NCBI RefSeq assembly: GCF_900111005.1
Contig: NZ_FOFV01000006.1
Location: 186,001-250,000 of the forward strand
DNA length: 64,000 bases
Direction of reading: 5' to 3'
DNA from: Lentzea albida
GTDB taxonomy: Bacteria; Actinomycetota; Actinomycetes; Mycobacteriales; Pseudonocardiaceae
The position numbers and the translations under genes were made by a program. The notes beneath the pieces are model-generated. The model was not told where the DNA came from. It was given only the letters and a program-made list of their open reading frames with translations, and made no database searches. Below are positions 54,535 through 64,000 of the stretch, in pieces (positions within the stretch are counted from its first letter, which is position 1; the number at the start of each line of letters is the position of its first letter).

Positions 54535-55446
54535 ATGACCGAACCGACAGCGGAACCGACCGAGCCGTCCGGCGTCGTGCGCCAGCAGAGCTTCGAGTTC
54601 GCGGGCATCGCCGAGATCGACATCTCGCTGCTCAGCGGCCGGGTGCAGGTGCAGCTCGTCGACGCGCCGGGTGTGCACGTCGAGGTGCGGCACGACCCGA
54701 ACGCGGGCAACTCGTGGACCGAGGGACTGACCAGCGTGCTGAGCTGGGTCAGCGGCCAGTTCGGCCCCGACAAGACGGCTCCCCCGACGGGTCCGGAGGA
54801 GGCCGTGCGCGACGCACGCGTCGAACTGCTGGGCAACCGCCTGCGCATCGAGTCGTCCAAGGCGCTGCCGTTGCGCGCCGTGCCGCTCTCGGTGGTGGTG
54901 ACGGCACCCGTCGGGTCGCACGTCGCCTCACGGACCGGTGCGGCCGACGTCGTCGTGACGGGCGGCGCGGGTCGTCTCGACCTCAACACCGGCACGGGCA
55001 GCGTGTCCGCGGACCGAGCGACCGGCGAGGCCAAGGTGAACTCGGGCGCCGGCACCGTCCGCCTGGGCACGATGCTCTCGACGCTGAAGGCGAAGACGGG
55101 CAGCGGGGACGTCGAGGTGTCGTCGGTCGGCGGCGCCACCACGCTCGTCACCGGCACGGGTGACGTGTGGCTGGGCGCCGTGCAGGGCGACGTCCAGGTG
55201 CGCACCGGCAGCGGCGACCTGACGGTGGCCGACGCCGCGTCCGGCGAGATCCACCTGGGCACCGGCTCGGGCCACATCCGCGTCGGCGTCCGGCAGGGCA
55301 CGCTCGCGCGCATCGACCTGGTGTCGACGTCCGGCACGGCCCGCAGCGACTTCGACGTCTCGTCCGAGCCGCTGGGTGACGCCACCCTGTCGGTCACGGG
55401 CCGCACGGGCAGCGGCAACGCGCTGGTGACCGCCGCAACGAGCTGA
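54535..55446 (+). CDS. DUF4097 beta-helix protein
   Basis: 303 residues. A repetitive beta-solenoid typical of DUF4097/adhesin-like proteins, with units such as LDLNTGTGSVSADRATG and LKAKTGSGDVEVSSVGG, in which Gly-Ser/Thr-Gly turns recur about every 18-20 residues. No signal peptide or membrane helix is seen, so it is probably cytoplasmic. ATG 54535 (ribosome-binding AGGGGTG) is preferred; GTG 54526 overlapping the previous stop is an alternative. Function unknown. Confidence 0.8.
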   Translation: MTEPTAEPTEPSGVVRQQSFEFAGIAEIDISLLSGRVQVQLVDAPGVHVEVRHDPNAGNSWTEGLTSVLSWVSGQFGPDKTAPPTGPEEAVRDARVELLGNRLRIESSKALPLRAVPLSVVVTAPVGSHVASRTGAADVVVTGGAGRLDLNTGTGSVSADRATGEAKVNSGAGTVRLGTMLSTLKAKTGSGDVEVSSVGGATTLVTGTGDVWLGAVQGDVQVRTGSGDLTVADAASGEIHLGTGSGHIRVGVRQGTLARIDLVSTSGTARSDFDVSSEPLGDATLSVTGRTGSGNALVTAATS

Positions 55447-55477
55447 CCGGGGGGTCGGAAAGGCCCGGACGGCGTCC

Positions 55478-55972
55478 TCACGGCTCCTGGAACGGTTTGG
55501 AGCCGCCGGGGACGTCGTCCGGGAAGATCGGGCAGCGCAGCTCCCCGGTCAGGAACTTCCTGATGAAGCTCGAGAAGCTGCCGTCGTAGGACCACTTCTG
55601 CCGCATGTCCGTGATCAGCACGGTCCACTCGTCCGGCTCACCCTTCGTGAACCACAGGCAGTGGTCGCCGTTCGCGGTCATGCCCCACGGCAGCAGCCCC
55701 GGCGACTCCGGGTGCGCACGCAGGCCGGGCTGGCGGCGCAGCGCCCGCAGCATCTTGGGCGCCGTCGACATCCAGTTCATGAAACCGGCACGTGCCGTCG
55801 GGTGCAGGATGCGGACGTAACCACCGACGATCAGCGGCGGATAGGCCTCGGCGAGGTGCACGTAGTCGCTGGGCAGGGCCGTGCCGGCACGCGCTTCGAC
55901 CGCGTTCCAGTCGACCGGGTCCGGACGCCTCTCCGGCGCTCCCAGCAGATCGATCCACTCGTCAGGCGGCAC
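55478..55972 (-). CDS. SMI1/KNR4 (SUKH)-like protein
   Basis: 164 residues. The layout DWNAVEARAGTALPSDYVHL, then YPPLIVGGYVRIL, LLPWGMTANGDHCLWFT and FSSFIRKFL fits the SUKH superfamily. Members are often immunity proteins of contact-dependent toxins, but no toxin gene is adjacent. GTG start at 55972, 18 bp after the TetR gene on the same strand. Confidence 0.78.
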   Translation of the reverse strand: MPPDEWIDLLGAPERRPDPVDWNAVEARAGTALPSDYVHLAEAYPPLIVGGYVRILHPTARAGFMNWMSTAPKMLRALRRQPGLRAHPESPGLLPWGMTANGDHCLWFTKGEPDEWTVLITDMRQKWSYDGSFSSFIRKFLTGELRCPIFPDDVPGGSKPFQEP

Positions 55973-55990
55973 CGTTCACCTCCGTGACCC

Positions 55991-56608
55991 TCAAGCATCG
56001 CCTGTGGCACTTGGGATTCGGTTGTACCGCAGTCCAGCGGCGACCAGTGAGACGACGGCGTCGAACGCGTCCTGAATGTGAGGATTCCCCCACTCCTGGG
56101 CGTGCGCCGGGTGGTGGAACGCCTGCGTCGCGTCCCACACCGCCTGTGCCGTCCTCGGCACGTCGTCCGTCACGAACTCGTGGGTATCCACTCCCGCCTG
56201 GATGATGCGCGCGATCAGGCCCACCAGGTGCTCGACGTGGTCCTCGACGACGCCGCTGCTCTCGCCGACCAGGGTCTTGTACGTCGTGAACAGCTCCAGG
56301 TCCTCGGTGTGCGAGCGCCGCTTCTTGTCGAAGAGCCTCTGCAGCCACTCCCGCAGCACCTCGGAGGCGGGCAGGCCCTGGCCGAACGCCGGTTCCATCT
56401 CCCGGTGGATCGCGTCGAGCCAGCGCCTGGTCACCGCCTCGCGCAGCGCGGCCTTGGTCGCGAAGTGGCGGTAGACGCTGCCGTGGCTGACCCCGAGCGC
56501 CTTGGCGACGTCGACCACCGTCGCCTTGGCAGGGCCGTACCTGCGCAGCACCTCTTCGGTCGCCACGAGGATCGCCTCCGCGGTCAGCGCCTCCGCCACT
56601 CCACTCAC
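55991..56608 (-). CDS. TetR-family repressor
   Basis: 205 residues. N-terminal helix-turn-helix: EAILVATEEVLRRYGPAKAT, then VVDVAKALGVSHGSVYRHFA. The C-terminal ligand domain is variable. GTG start overlaps the oxidoreductase stop (GTGA), so it is co-expressed with that gene and probably represses the shared promoter; a 10+10-bp inverted repeat at 57634-57659 is a good operator candidate. Confidence 0.9.
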   Translation of the reverse strand: MSGVAEALTAEAILVATEEVLRRYGPAKATVVDVAKALGVSHGSVYRHFATKAALREAVTRRWLDAIHREMEPAFGQGLPASEVLREWLQRLFDKKRRSHTEDLELFTTYKTLVGESSGVVEDHVEHLVGLIARIIQAGVDTHEFVTDDVPRTAQAVWDATQAFHHPAHAQEWGNPHIQDAFDAVVSLVAAGLRYNRIPSATGDA

Positions 56609-57588
56609 CTCTCGCTGTCCAGCATCGCCATCTGCTCGGCCGCGTAGCGCGTGCCCGCAGCGGCTCCGAGAGGAACAACGGCCTCGATCTCGGCCAGTTC
56701 CCGCTCGGTGAACGTCACGTCGGCGGAACCCACCGCCTCCTCAAGCCTCGCACGCTTCGTCGTGCCGACCAGAGGCACCACGTCCTCACCGCGCGACGCG
56801 ACCCACGCGATCGCGAGCTGCGCGACCGTGACGCCCTTGGCCTCCGCGATCTCGTTGAGCTTGGTGACGAGGTCCTGGTTGCGGGTCAGGTTGTCGCCCT
56901 GGAACCGCGGCGCGTGGCCGCGCCAGTCGCTCGCGTCGAGGGTGAGCGGCTTCGAGGAGATCAGTCCGCGCGAGAGCACGCCGTACGCCGTGATGCTGAT
57001 GCCCAGCTCACGGGTGGTCTGCAGGATCTCCCGCTCGACACCGCGTTCCAGCAGGCCGTACTCGATCTGCAGGTCCGCGATGGGGTGCACGGCGTGCGCC
57101 CGGCGGATGGTCTCGGCACCGACCTCGCTCAGGCCGATGTGCCGGACGCGGCCCTTGTCGACCTGCTCGGCGATGGCACCGATGGTGTCCTCGATCGGCA
57201 CGCTCGGGTCGAGCCGGGCCGGCCGGTAGATGTCCACGTGGTCGGTGTCCAGGCGCTGCAACGAGTACGCGAGGAAGTTGGCCACCGCGACCGGTCGCGT
57301 GTCGAACCCGATGAACGCGCCGTCGGCGTCCCTCATGCCGCCGAACTTGACGCTGAGCTGCACCTCGTCTCGACGGCCCCTGATCGCCTCCGCGACCAGC
57401 AGCTCGTTGTGGCCCTGGCCGTAGAAGTCACCGGTGTCGAGCAGCGTGACCCCGGCGTCCAGTGCGGCCCGGACCGTCGCGATGCTCTCGTCCCGGTCGG
57501 CCGGGCCGTAGGCGTTGGACATGCCCATGCAGCCCAGGCCGAGGGCGGACACGACCGGACCGGTGGCTCCCAGCTGGCGCTTCTGCAT
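56605..57588 (-). CDS. Aldo/keto reductase
   Basis: 327 residues, NAD(P)H-dependent reductase barrel. Catalytic Asp and Tyr in LLDTGDFYGQGHNELLVAEA and Lys in LSVKFGG are seen, but where most AKRs have the catalytic His (YYQHRVDP) this one has YRPARLDP, so His is replaced by Ala. NADP-binding end: VPLVGTTKRARLEEA. ATG 57588 has AAGGGG upstream. Operon with the TetR gene. Substrate unknown; the missing His suggests unusual chemistry or specificity. Confidence 0.9.
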   Translation of the reverse strand: MQKRQLGATGPVVSALGLGCMGMSNAYGPADRDESIATVRAALDAGVTLLDTGDFYGQGHNELLVAEAIRGRRDEVQLSVKFGGMRDADGAFIGFDTRPVAVANFLAYSLQRLDTDHVDIYRPARLDPSVPIEDTIGAIAEQVDKGRVRHIGLSEVGAETIRRAHAVHPIADLQIEYGLLERGVEREILQTTRELGISITAYGVLSRGLISSKPLTLDASDWRGHAPRFQGDNLTRNQDLVTKLNEIAEAKGVTVAQLAIAWVASRGEDVVPLVGTTKRARLEEAVGSADVTFTERELAEIEAVVPLGAAAGTRYAAEQMAMLDSER

Positions 57589-57633
57589 TTCGAACCCCTT
57601 CGTCGTCTTCGGTGTCTCCACCATGCCCGATGG

Positions 57634-57659
57634 GCTGACAGATTTCAATATCTGTCAGC
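57634..57659. promoter_or_regulatory. Inverted-repeat operator upstream of the aldo/keto reductase gene
   Basis: GCTGACAGAT, 6-bp centre, ATCTGTCAGC: perfect 10-bp arms, 46 bp upstream of the reductase start. Size and symmetry suit a TetR-family dimer. Confidence 0.65.
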
Positions 57660-57677
57660 TCATAGTTGTCGGACCTA

Positions 57678-57706
57678 TTGACAAAAGAGTTTTGAACGTT
57701 CAAAGT
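57678..57706 (+). promoter_or_regulatory. Promoter of the ArsR-type gene
   Basis: TTGACA (57678-57683), 17-bp spacer, CAAAGT (57701-57706), 10 nt before the ATG at 57717. The palindrome 57691-57704 overlaps it. Confidence 0.6.
57691..57704. promoter_or_regulatory. 14-bp palindrome over the ArsR-type gene promoter
   Basis: TTTGAACGTTCAAA, perfect, covering the end of the spacer and most of the -10. Likely autoregulatory operator. Confidence 0.6.
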
Positions 57707-57716
57707 CTTTTTTGCG

Positions 57717-58259
57717 ATGAGAGACGTCATCTACCTGGAACGGATGGAGCAGGCCGAGACCCTGCTCAAGCCGCAGCGCGTGGAGGTGCTGCGGCAGCTC
57801 GCCGCGCCGCGTTCGTGCACCGAGGTCGCCGAAGTGCTCGAACAGACGCCGCAACGCGTGCACTACCACGTGAAACAGCTGGTCAAGGCCGGTCTGGCCA
57901 CCCAGGTCTCCGAGCGCAGGGTGCGCGGCGTCCAGGAGGGCCTCTACCAGGCGGTGGCGCGGTCGTACTGGCTGTCGCCGCGCCTGGTCGGCCGGATCGG
58001 GACGCGCGACGAACTGGCATTGGGGCACCTCGTGGACCTCGCCGAGCAGATCCAGGACGACGTGGCGGCGCTCGACAGGTCGAGCGAACTGCCGTCCGTG
58101 GGCGTGTCCGGCGAGATCCGGGTGCCACCCGAGGACCGCGCGCGCTTCCTGGCCGACCTGCAGACGACGTTGCAGGACCTCTTCACCCGATACGGCGGCG
58201 CGGAAGGGGATGCGTTCCGCATCGCGCTCGCCTGCTATCCCAAGGGAGACGATCGATGA
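57717..58259 (+). CDS. ArsR-type helix-turn-helix regulator
   Basis: 180 residues. Winged helix at about 15-80: LLKPQRVEVLRQLAAPRSCT, then EVAEVLEQTPQRVHYHVKQL. No Cys-based metal site, so it is not a classical metal sensor. The stop overlaps the SRPBCC gene (ATGA). ArsR-SRPBCC pairs are common; the ligand is usually unknown. Confidence 0.88.
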   Translation: MRDVIYLERMEQAETLLKPQRVEVLRQLAAPRSCTEVAEVLEQTPQRVHYHVKQLVKAGLATQVSERRVRGVQEGLYQAVARSYWLSPRLVGRIGTRDELALGHLVDLAEQIQDDVAALDRSSELPSVGVSGEIRVPPEDRARFLADLQTTLQDLFTRYGGAEGDAFRIALACYPKGDDR

Positions 58260-59134
58260 GCACCGGAGTTGTCCGCGTCCGCACCACCGCTTCCCCCGCC
58301 AGGGCCTTCCAGGCGCTGACCGAGGCCGACGACCTGCGCGTCTGGCTCGCCGAGCACGCCGACGTGGACCTCGAGCACGGCGTGTACGAGTTCTGGGGGC
58401 GCTACACGCCCGAGGGCGAGCGCGGCCGGCAGAAGCTGCTGGAGACCACTTCTTCTTCGGTGCGCTTCTCGTGGTTGTTGCACGGCACCGACTACACGAT
58501 CGAACTCGGCGTAGAGGAGCGCGATGGCCAGACGTTGATCGTGGCGTCGCAGTCGCCGTACCCGGACTGGGGCGCCGGCGTCGAGGACGAGGGCAAGGCG
58601 GGCGTCGTCCAGACGTTCTGGTCGCTGTCGCTCGCGAACCTCGTCGAGCACGTCGAAGGCCGTCCGGTCTTCGCGCTCTGCGACTTCTCGACGCCCGAGC
58701 AGCGGATCGAGGTCGACATCGCGGCACCGCCCGAGGCGATCATCCACGCACTGACCGACGAGGACGTGTTCGCGCGGTACTTCGGGGCCCGCTGCTCGAT
58801 CGAACCGCGCGTCGGCGGCCGGTGGGCCATGGGCAGCAGCTTCGACGACGAGCCGAACCCGGCGAAGATCGTGGCGCTGGACTCCGAGCACTTCACGCTG
58901 GAGTTCCCCGACGGCATGGTCTCGGACTGGCAGCTCAAGGGGTCCGAGGGCAGGACGCGGCTGACGTTCGTGCAGAGCGGGTTCGACCCGGCCGACCCGC
59001 CGTACGGCTCGTGGATGGGCTGGTTGTCCGGGTTCGCGGACATGCGCCGCATGCTCGAACTGCCGGACTGGCGCCCGATGTGGCACTCCTACGAGGCCCC
59101 CGGACTGCCCGACGGCGTGCTCGTCTACGAATAA
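58256..59134 (+). CDS. Double SRPBCC (AHSA1-like) protein
   Basis: 292 residues made of two SRPBCC/START-like domains: the first about 1-140 (RTTASPARAFQALTEADDLR), the second about 150-290 (DIAAPPEAIIHALTDEDVFA, RVGGRWAMGS). Such domains bind hydrophobic ligands. Ribosome-binding AAGGGAG lies upstream of ATG 58256. Co-expressed with the ArsR-type regulator. Confidence 0.87.
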   Translation: MSTGVVRVRTTASPARAFQALTEADDLRVWLAEHADVDLEHGVYEFWGRYTPEGERGRQKLLETTSSSVRFSWLLHGTDYTIELGVEERDGQTLIVASQSPYPDWGAGVEDEGKAGVVQTFWSLSLANLVEHVEGRPVFALCDFSTPEQRIEVDIAAPPEAIIHALTDEDVFARYFGARCSIEPRVGGRWAMGSSFDDEPNPAKIVALDSEHFTLEFPDGMVSDWQLKGSEGRTRLTFVQSGFDPADPPYGSWMGWLSGFADMRRMLELPDWRPMWHSYEAPGLPDGVLVYE

Positions 59135-59150
59135 ACGGGCGTGAAACGGG

Positions 59151-59183
59151 CGAGTGAGAGCCAGATCATTCGGCTCTCACTCG
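59151..59183 (+). terminator. Hairpin terminator after SRPBCC gene
   Basis: Perfect 12-bp stem CGAGTGAGAGCC/GGCTCTCACTCG with a 9-nt loop, 16 nt after the stop codon. Confidence 0.8.
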
Positions 59184-59228
59184 TTCGCGCCTGGCTTTCG
59201 TCGGCGACGGGCCGATATCTTCGGGGTC

Positions 59229-59309
59229 GTGCTCGAGTCAGCGCGAATCACCGTGGCCGCCGTGTTGATCGCTTTCTCCGTGACGGCGGCGGTCTTCTTC
59301 AACTACTAG
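59229..59309 (+). CDS. Possible 26-residue membrane peptide (small ORF)
   Basis: GTG-initiated frame of 26 codons: a short polar start (LESAR) then an unbroken hydrophobic segment ITVAAVLIAFSVTAAVFF ending NY. TATCTT (59216-59221) lies 7 nt upstream of the GTG, as in leaderless actinobacterial genes. The stop overlaps the stop of the convergent membrane-protein gene. Too short for reliable homology; it may be real or a chance frame. Confidence 0.4.
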   Translation: MLESARITVAAVLIAFSVTAAVFFNY

Positions 59310-59812
59310 AACCACGCCATGACCACGGCCGGGGACGCCGCGAGGACGCTGAACCTCGCGAAGCGGCCCACCATGCCGGTGGCCACGAACATCAGCGTGG
59401 ACATGCCCGCGAGCCCGGCGAGCACGCTCGTCGCCATGAACGGCGGCACCCCGATCAGCGCGCTCACGCCGTGCGTGCCCGCCATCCAGTTCGGGTGCGC
59501 GCGGCACTTCACGTGGATCCAGTCGCCCCAGCGGTGCAACCGCGTGCCGGGGCCGAACCAGCGCTTCAGCCTCGACGGCTTGCCGCTCGGCTTGCGGTGC
59601 AGGAACTTCGGCAGGTGGATGTCGCCGCGCGCCGCGTAGAAGTACAGCAGCTTGCCCAGCACCTGGCCGACCGCCACCGACAGGCCGACGATCCAGAACG
59701 ATGTGTCCGGCCAGCGCGCGCAGAGTCCCAGGACGAACATCTCGATGCTGATCAAGGGGACTAGCGCTGAGCCGAACGCGACCCCGAAGGTGAGGCCAAC
59801 CAGGGCGAGCAC
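59306..59812 (-). CDS. VTT/DedA-like small membrane protein
   Basis: 168 residues, about four hydrophobic helices (roughly 5-30, 38-60, 110-135, 140-165). GLSVAVGQVLGKLLYFYAAR is the VTT/SNARE-associated-type motif (G-x-x-x-G-K-x-x-x-Y), and GVPPFMATSVLAG a second family block. Related proteins act in lipid scrambling or membrane homeostasis. GTG start with TAACCT 7 nt upstream, a probable leaderless start. Confidence 0.78.
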   Translation of the reverse strand: MLALVGLTFGVAFGSALVPLISIEMFVLGLCARWPDTSFWIVGLSVAVGQVLGKLLYFYAARGDIHLPKFLHRKPSGKPSRLKRWFGPGTRLHRWGDWIHVKCRAHPNWMAGTHGVSALIGVPPFMATSVLAGLAGMSTLMFVATGMVGRFARFSVLAASPAVVMAWF

Positions 59813-59833
59813 CCGGCCGAGGTTACACAGATC

Positions 59834-60376
59834 TCAGTCGTCGAGTCGGACCGCGAGCTCACCGGACACCCGGACCTCGCGCAACGGACGCCCGCCTGCG
59901 TCCAACGTGCGTACGGTGCCGTCCCCCGTCCAGCCCAGTCGTTCGTAGAAGTTCTTGGACGCCTTGTCCGCCTCCGGCACCCACGCGATGCCGCGCGTGG
60001 CCCCGGACTCCCGCAGGCGTTGGGCGGCTTCCGCGACGAGCCGCGTGCCGTGCCCCCTGCGGCCCCAGCGCGGCTCCACGAGGACGCTGACGAGCGCCGT
60101 GGTCTCCGCGTCCGCGGGCAGGCTCCCGTCCGCCCTGGCCACTTCTTCCTCGGGCGCCTTGCTGGCGACGACGAACCCGACCGTCCACTCCCCCTCCGTC
60201 GCCTTGAGCACGGCGCCCTGCTGCACGGCGAGTGCCCACGCCTCGTCGGTGTCGAGCGTGTCGAGGACTTCGGGAGGGAGCAGCTCCGCATAAGCGAGCC
60301 GCCACGTCTCCCGGTGGATGCGGACGATCTCCTGGAGATCAGCAGCGGTGGCGATGTCCACGCCGGCGTCGGCCAT
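59834..60376 (-). CDS. GNAT-family N-acetyltransferase
   Basis: 180 residues. Acetyl-CoA loop VSVLVEPRWGRRGHGTRLVA and the C-terminal SKNFYERLGWTGDG typical of GNAT enzymes. Substrate unknown. ATG 60376; 21 bp separate it from the next minus-strand gene. Confidence 0.88.
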   Translation of the reverse strand: MADAGVDIATAADLQEIVRIHRETWRLAYAELLPPEVLDTLDTDEAWALAVQQGAVLKATEGEWTVGFVVASKAPEEEVARADGSLPADAETTALVSVLVEPRWGRRGHGTRLVAEAAQRLRESGATRGIAWVPEADKASKNFYERLGWTGDGTVRTLDAGGRPLREVRVSGELAVRLDD

Positions 60377-60429
60377 GGACGCACCCTATCGACGTCGAAT
60401 TGTCAGGGGTGCGTGGCACCATCGCCCCC

Positions 60430-61644
60430 GTGCAGAGCATTAGCGCCGACGTCGCCCGCCGAATCGCCCTGGCGGCCCAGGGCTTCACCGACCCGAGACC
60501 GTCCGCCGCCACCCGCAGGCACCTGCAGCGGGTCCTGTCCCGCGTGCAGCTGCTGCAGATCGACTCGGTGAACGTGGCCGTGCGAGCGCACTACATGCCG
60601 CTGTTCTCCCGCCTGGGCTCCTACGCGCCGTCCCTGCTGGACGAAGCCGCCTGGACCCACTCGGCGCGCAAGCCCCGCATGCTTGTCGAGACGTGGGCGC
60701 ACGAGGCGTCCCTGGTGCCCGTGGCCGACTGGCCGCTGTTCCACTCGGGAGCGAAGAAGCGCGGCTGGTGGCAGAACTACCAGACGATCGTCGAACGCTC
60801 CCCGCAACTGGTCGACGCCGTCCTCGCCGCCGTGAAGGAACTGGGCCCGATAGGCGCCGGCGCCCTCGAGAAGGCCCTCATGGGCGACCGGGGCCGCGCG
60901 AAGGGCCCGTGGTGGGACTGGTCCGAGGTCAAGCGCATCTGCGAGGTCCTGTTCGGCGTGGGCGTCCTGACCACTGGCACCCGCCGCAGCTTCGAGCGCC
61001 TGTACGACCTGACCGAACGCGTCATCCCGCCCGACGTGCTGGCCCAGAAGTGGGACGCGGACTCCGGCGCCCGCGAACTCGTCCAGCGCTCCGCGGTCGC
61101 GCTGGGAGTGGCGACCGAACCGGACCTGCGCGACTACTACCGCCTGGACCCCCGCCGCTCCCAGGCCGCCGTGGCGGCGCTGGTGTCGGACGGCGTGCTG
61201 GAGCCGGTCGCGGTCGAGGGCTGGAAGGGCGTCGGCTACCGGCACGTCGACGCCCGCGCGCCACGTCGTGTCACGGGACGCGCGTTGCTGTGCCCGTTCG
61301 ACCCGCTGATCTGGGAGCGCGCGCGGACCGAGCGGATCTTCGGGTTCCGGTACCGCATCGAGATTTACGTGCCGGAGCCCAAGCGGGTGCACGGGTACTA
61401 CGTGTTCCCGTTCCTGCTGGACGGTGCGCTCGTGGGGCGGGTGGACATCAAGGCGGACCGGGCGGCCGGGGTGCTGCGGGTGCAGTCGGCGTGGGCGGAG
61501 CCCGGGGTGGACCGGGGGCGGGTCGCGGTGGAGCTCGCGGCGGAGTTGCGGCACATGGCCGACTGGCTGGGGCTGGAGGACGTCCTGGTGGTGCAGAAGG
61601 GGGATCTGGCTGCGGAGCTGATCGCGGCCGTGGTGAACGGCTGA
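60430..61644 (+). CDS. YcaQ/AlkZ-family winged-helix protein
   Basis: 404 residues. HTH_42 family with LLQIDSVNVAVRAHYMPLFS near the N-terminus (the QxD/QxQ site characteristic of crosslink-repair glycosylases), EASLVPVADWPLF and, at the C-terminus, LLCPFDPLIWERARTERIFG. Members such as E. coli YcaQ and Streptomyces AlkZ unhook DNA crosslinks; this one has QID rather than QxQ, as in the broader subfamily. GTG start at 60430. No biosynthetic cluster is adjacent. Confidence 0.85.
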   Translation: MQSISADVARRIALAAQGFTDPRPSAATRRHLQRVLSRVQLLQIDSVNVAVRAHYMPLFSRLGSYAPSLLDEAAWTHSARKPRMLVETWAHEASLVPVADWPLFHSGAKKRGWWQNYQTIVERSPQLVDAVLAAVKELGPIGAGALEKALMGDRGRAKGPWWDWSEVKRICEVLFGVGVLTTGTRRSFERLYDLTERVIPPDVLAQKWDADSGARELVQRSAVALGVATEPDLRDYYRLDPRRSQAAVAALVSDGVLEPVAVEGWKGVGYRHVDARAPRRVTGRALLCPFDPLIWERARTERIFGFRYRIEIYVPEPKRVHGYYVFPFLLDGALVGRVDIKADRAAGVLRVQSAWAEPGVDRGRVAVELAAELRHMADWLGLEDVLVVQKGDLAAELIAAVVNG

Positions 61645-61668
61645 CGCCCGACCCCGACCACCGACGCA

Positions 61669-61697
61669 GAAGCCCCGGGCCGCAGGCCCGGGGCTTC
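61669..61697. terminator. Bidirectional hairpin terminator
   Basis: Perfect 13-bp stem GAAGCCCCGGGCC/GGCCCGGGGCTTC with loop GCA between convergent genes, 4 bp before the stop of the minus-strand gene. Confidence 0.85.
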
Positions 61698-61700
61698 GTC

Positions 61701-64000
<2,300 letters not shown>

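Overview
The window is high-GC DNA (about 70% G+C by eye) with many GTG and TTG starts, GTGA/ATGA stop-start overlaps and probable leaderless promoters. Together with the gene content this points to an actinomycete. The order thyX - dapA - rnj - ftsK - argA - rimO - pgsA - cinA - clgR - pspA - pspM follows the same chromosomal block in mycobacteria with extra genes inserted. The MoxR/transglutaminase operon, the SARP regulator and the TOMM genes fit a Pseudonocardiaceae-type genome (Saccharothrix/Lentzea/Actinosynnema relatives); that family placement is inference.

Layout. 1-4150 (minus): start of the division/cell-wall cluster, mraZ-rsmH-ftsL-ftsI, with a readable promoter and MraZ box array. 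4698-9493 (plus): MoxR ATPase, DUF58 protein, membrane transglutaminase, closed by two hairpins. 9600-13655: DUF3040 protein, a Tat-exported PhoD phosphatase with a small partner, a repeat-rich gene-free stretch, and an AbiEi-like protein. 13741-17466: dinB, then an amidohydrolase and a glutamine synthetase-like gene diverging across 12 bp (the two halves of eukaryotic FluG). 17447-21707 (minus): four sigma-factor genes, three of them close paralogues, interleaved with two methyltransferases. 21741-25629 (plus): ParA-like ATPase, Nei-type glycosylase, P450, pyrD. 25802-34054 (minus): NCS2 permease, the envelope-stress genes clgR/pspA/pspM, cinA-pgsA-rimO, and an RloA/RloB (AbiL-like) defence pair whose rloB reads as frameshifted.

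34189-38697 (plus): argA, then a compact five-gene operon that looks like a thiazole/oxazole-modified peptide (TOMM) pathway: MerR-type regulator, RRE/E1-like leader-binding protein, a precursor with eight consecutive Cys fused to a four-helix membrane domain, a YcaO cyclodehydratase ending in PxPxP, and a SagB-type dehydrogenase. No transporter or protease is seen in the cluster. This is the most unusual system in the window.

38782-64000: secreted phospholipase A2, ftsK, an acyltransferase, a SARP/NB-ARC/TPR regulator, a methyltransferase, a stand-alone atpB (ATP synthase subunit a) with a strong hairpin over its ribosome-binding site, then rnj-dapA, a Ser/Thr kinase with a lipoprotein, thyX, a HicB-like/DUF4097 pair, an oxidoreductase/TetR unit divergent from an ArsR/SRPBCC unit with palindromic operators, a VTT-like membrane protein preceded by a 26-codon ORF, a GNAT acetyltransferase, a YcaQ-family protein, dapB, and an M16 peptidase cut by the right edge. 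No rRNA, tRNA, insertion sequence or CRISPR array was recognised.
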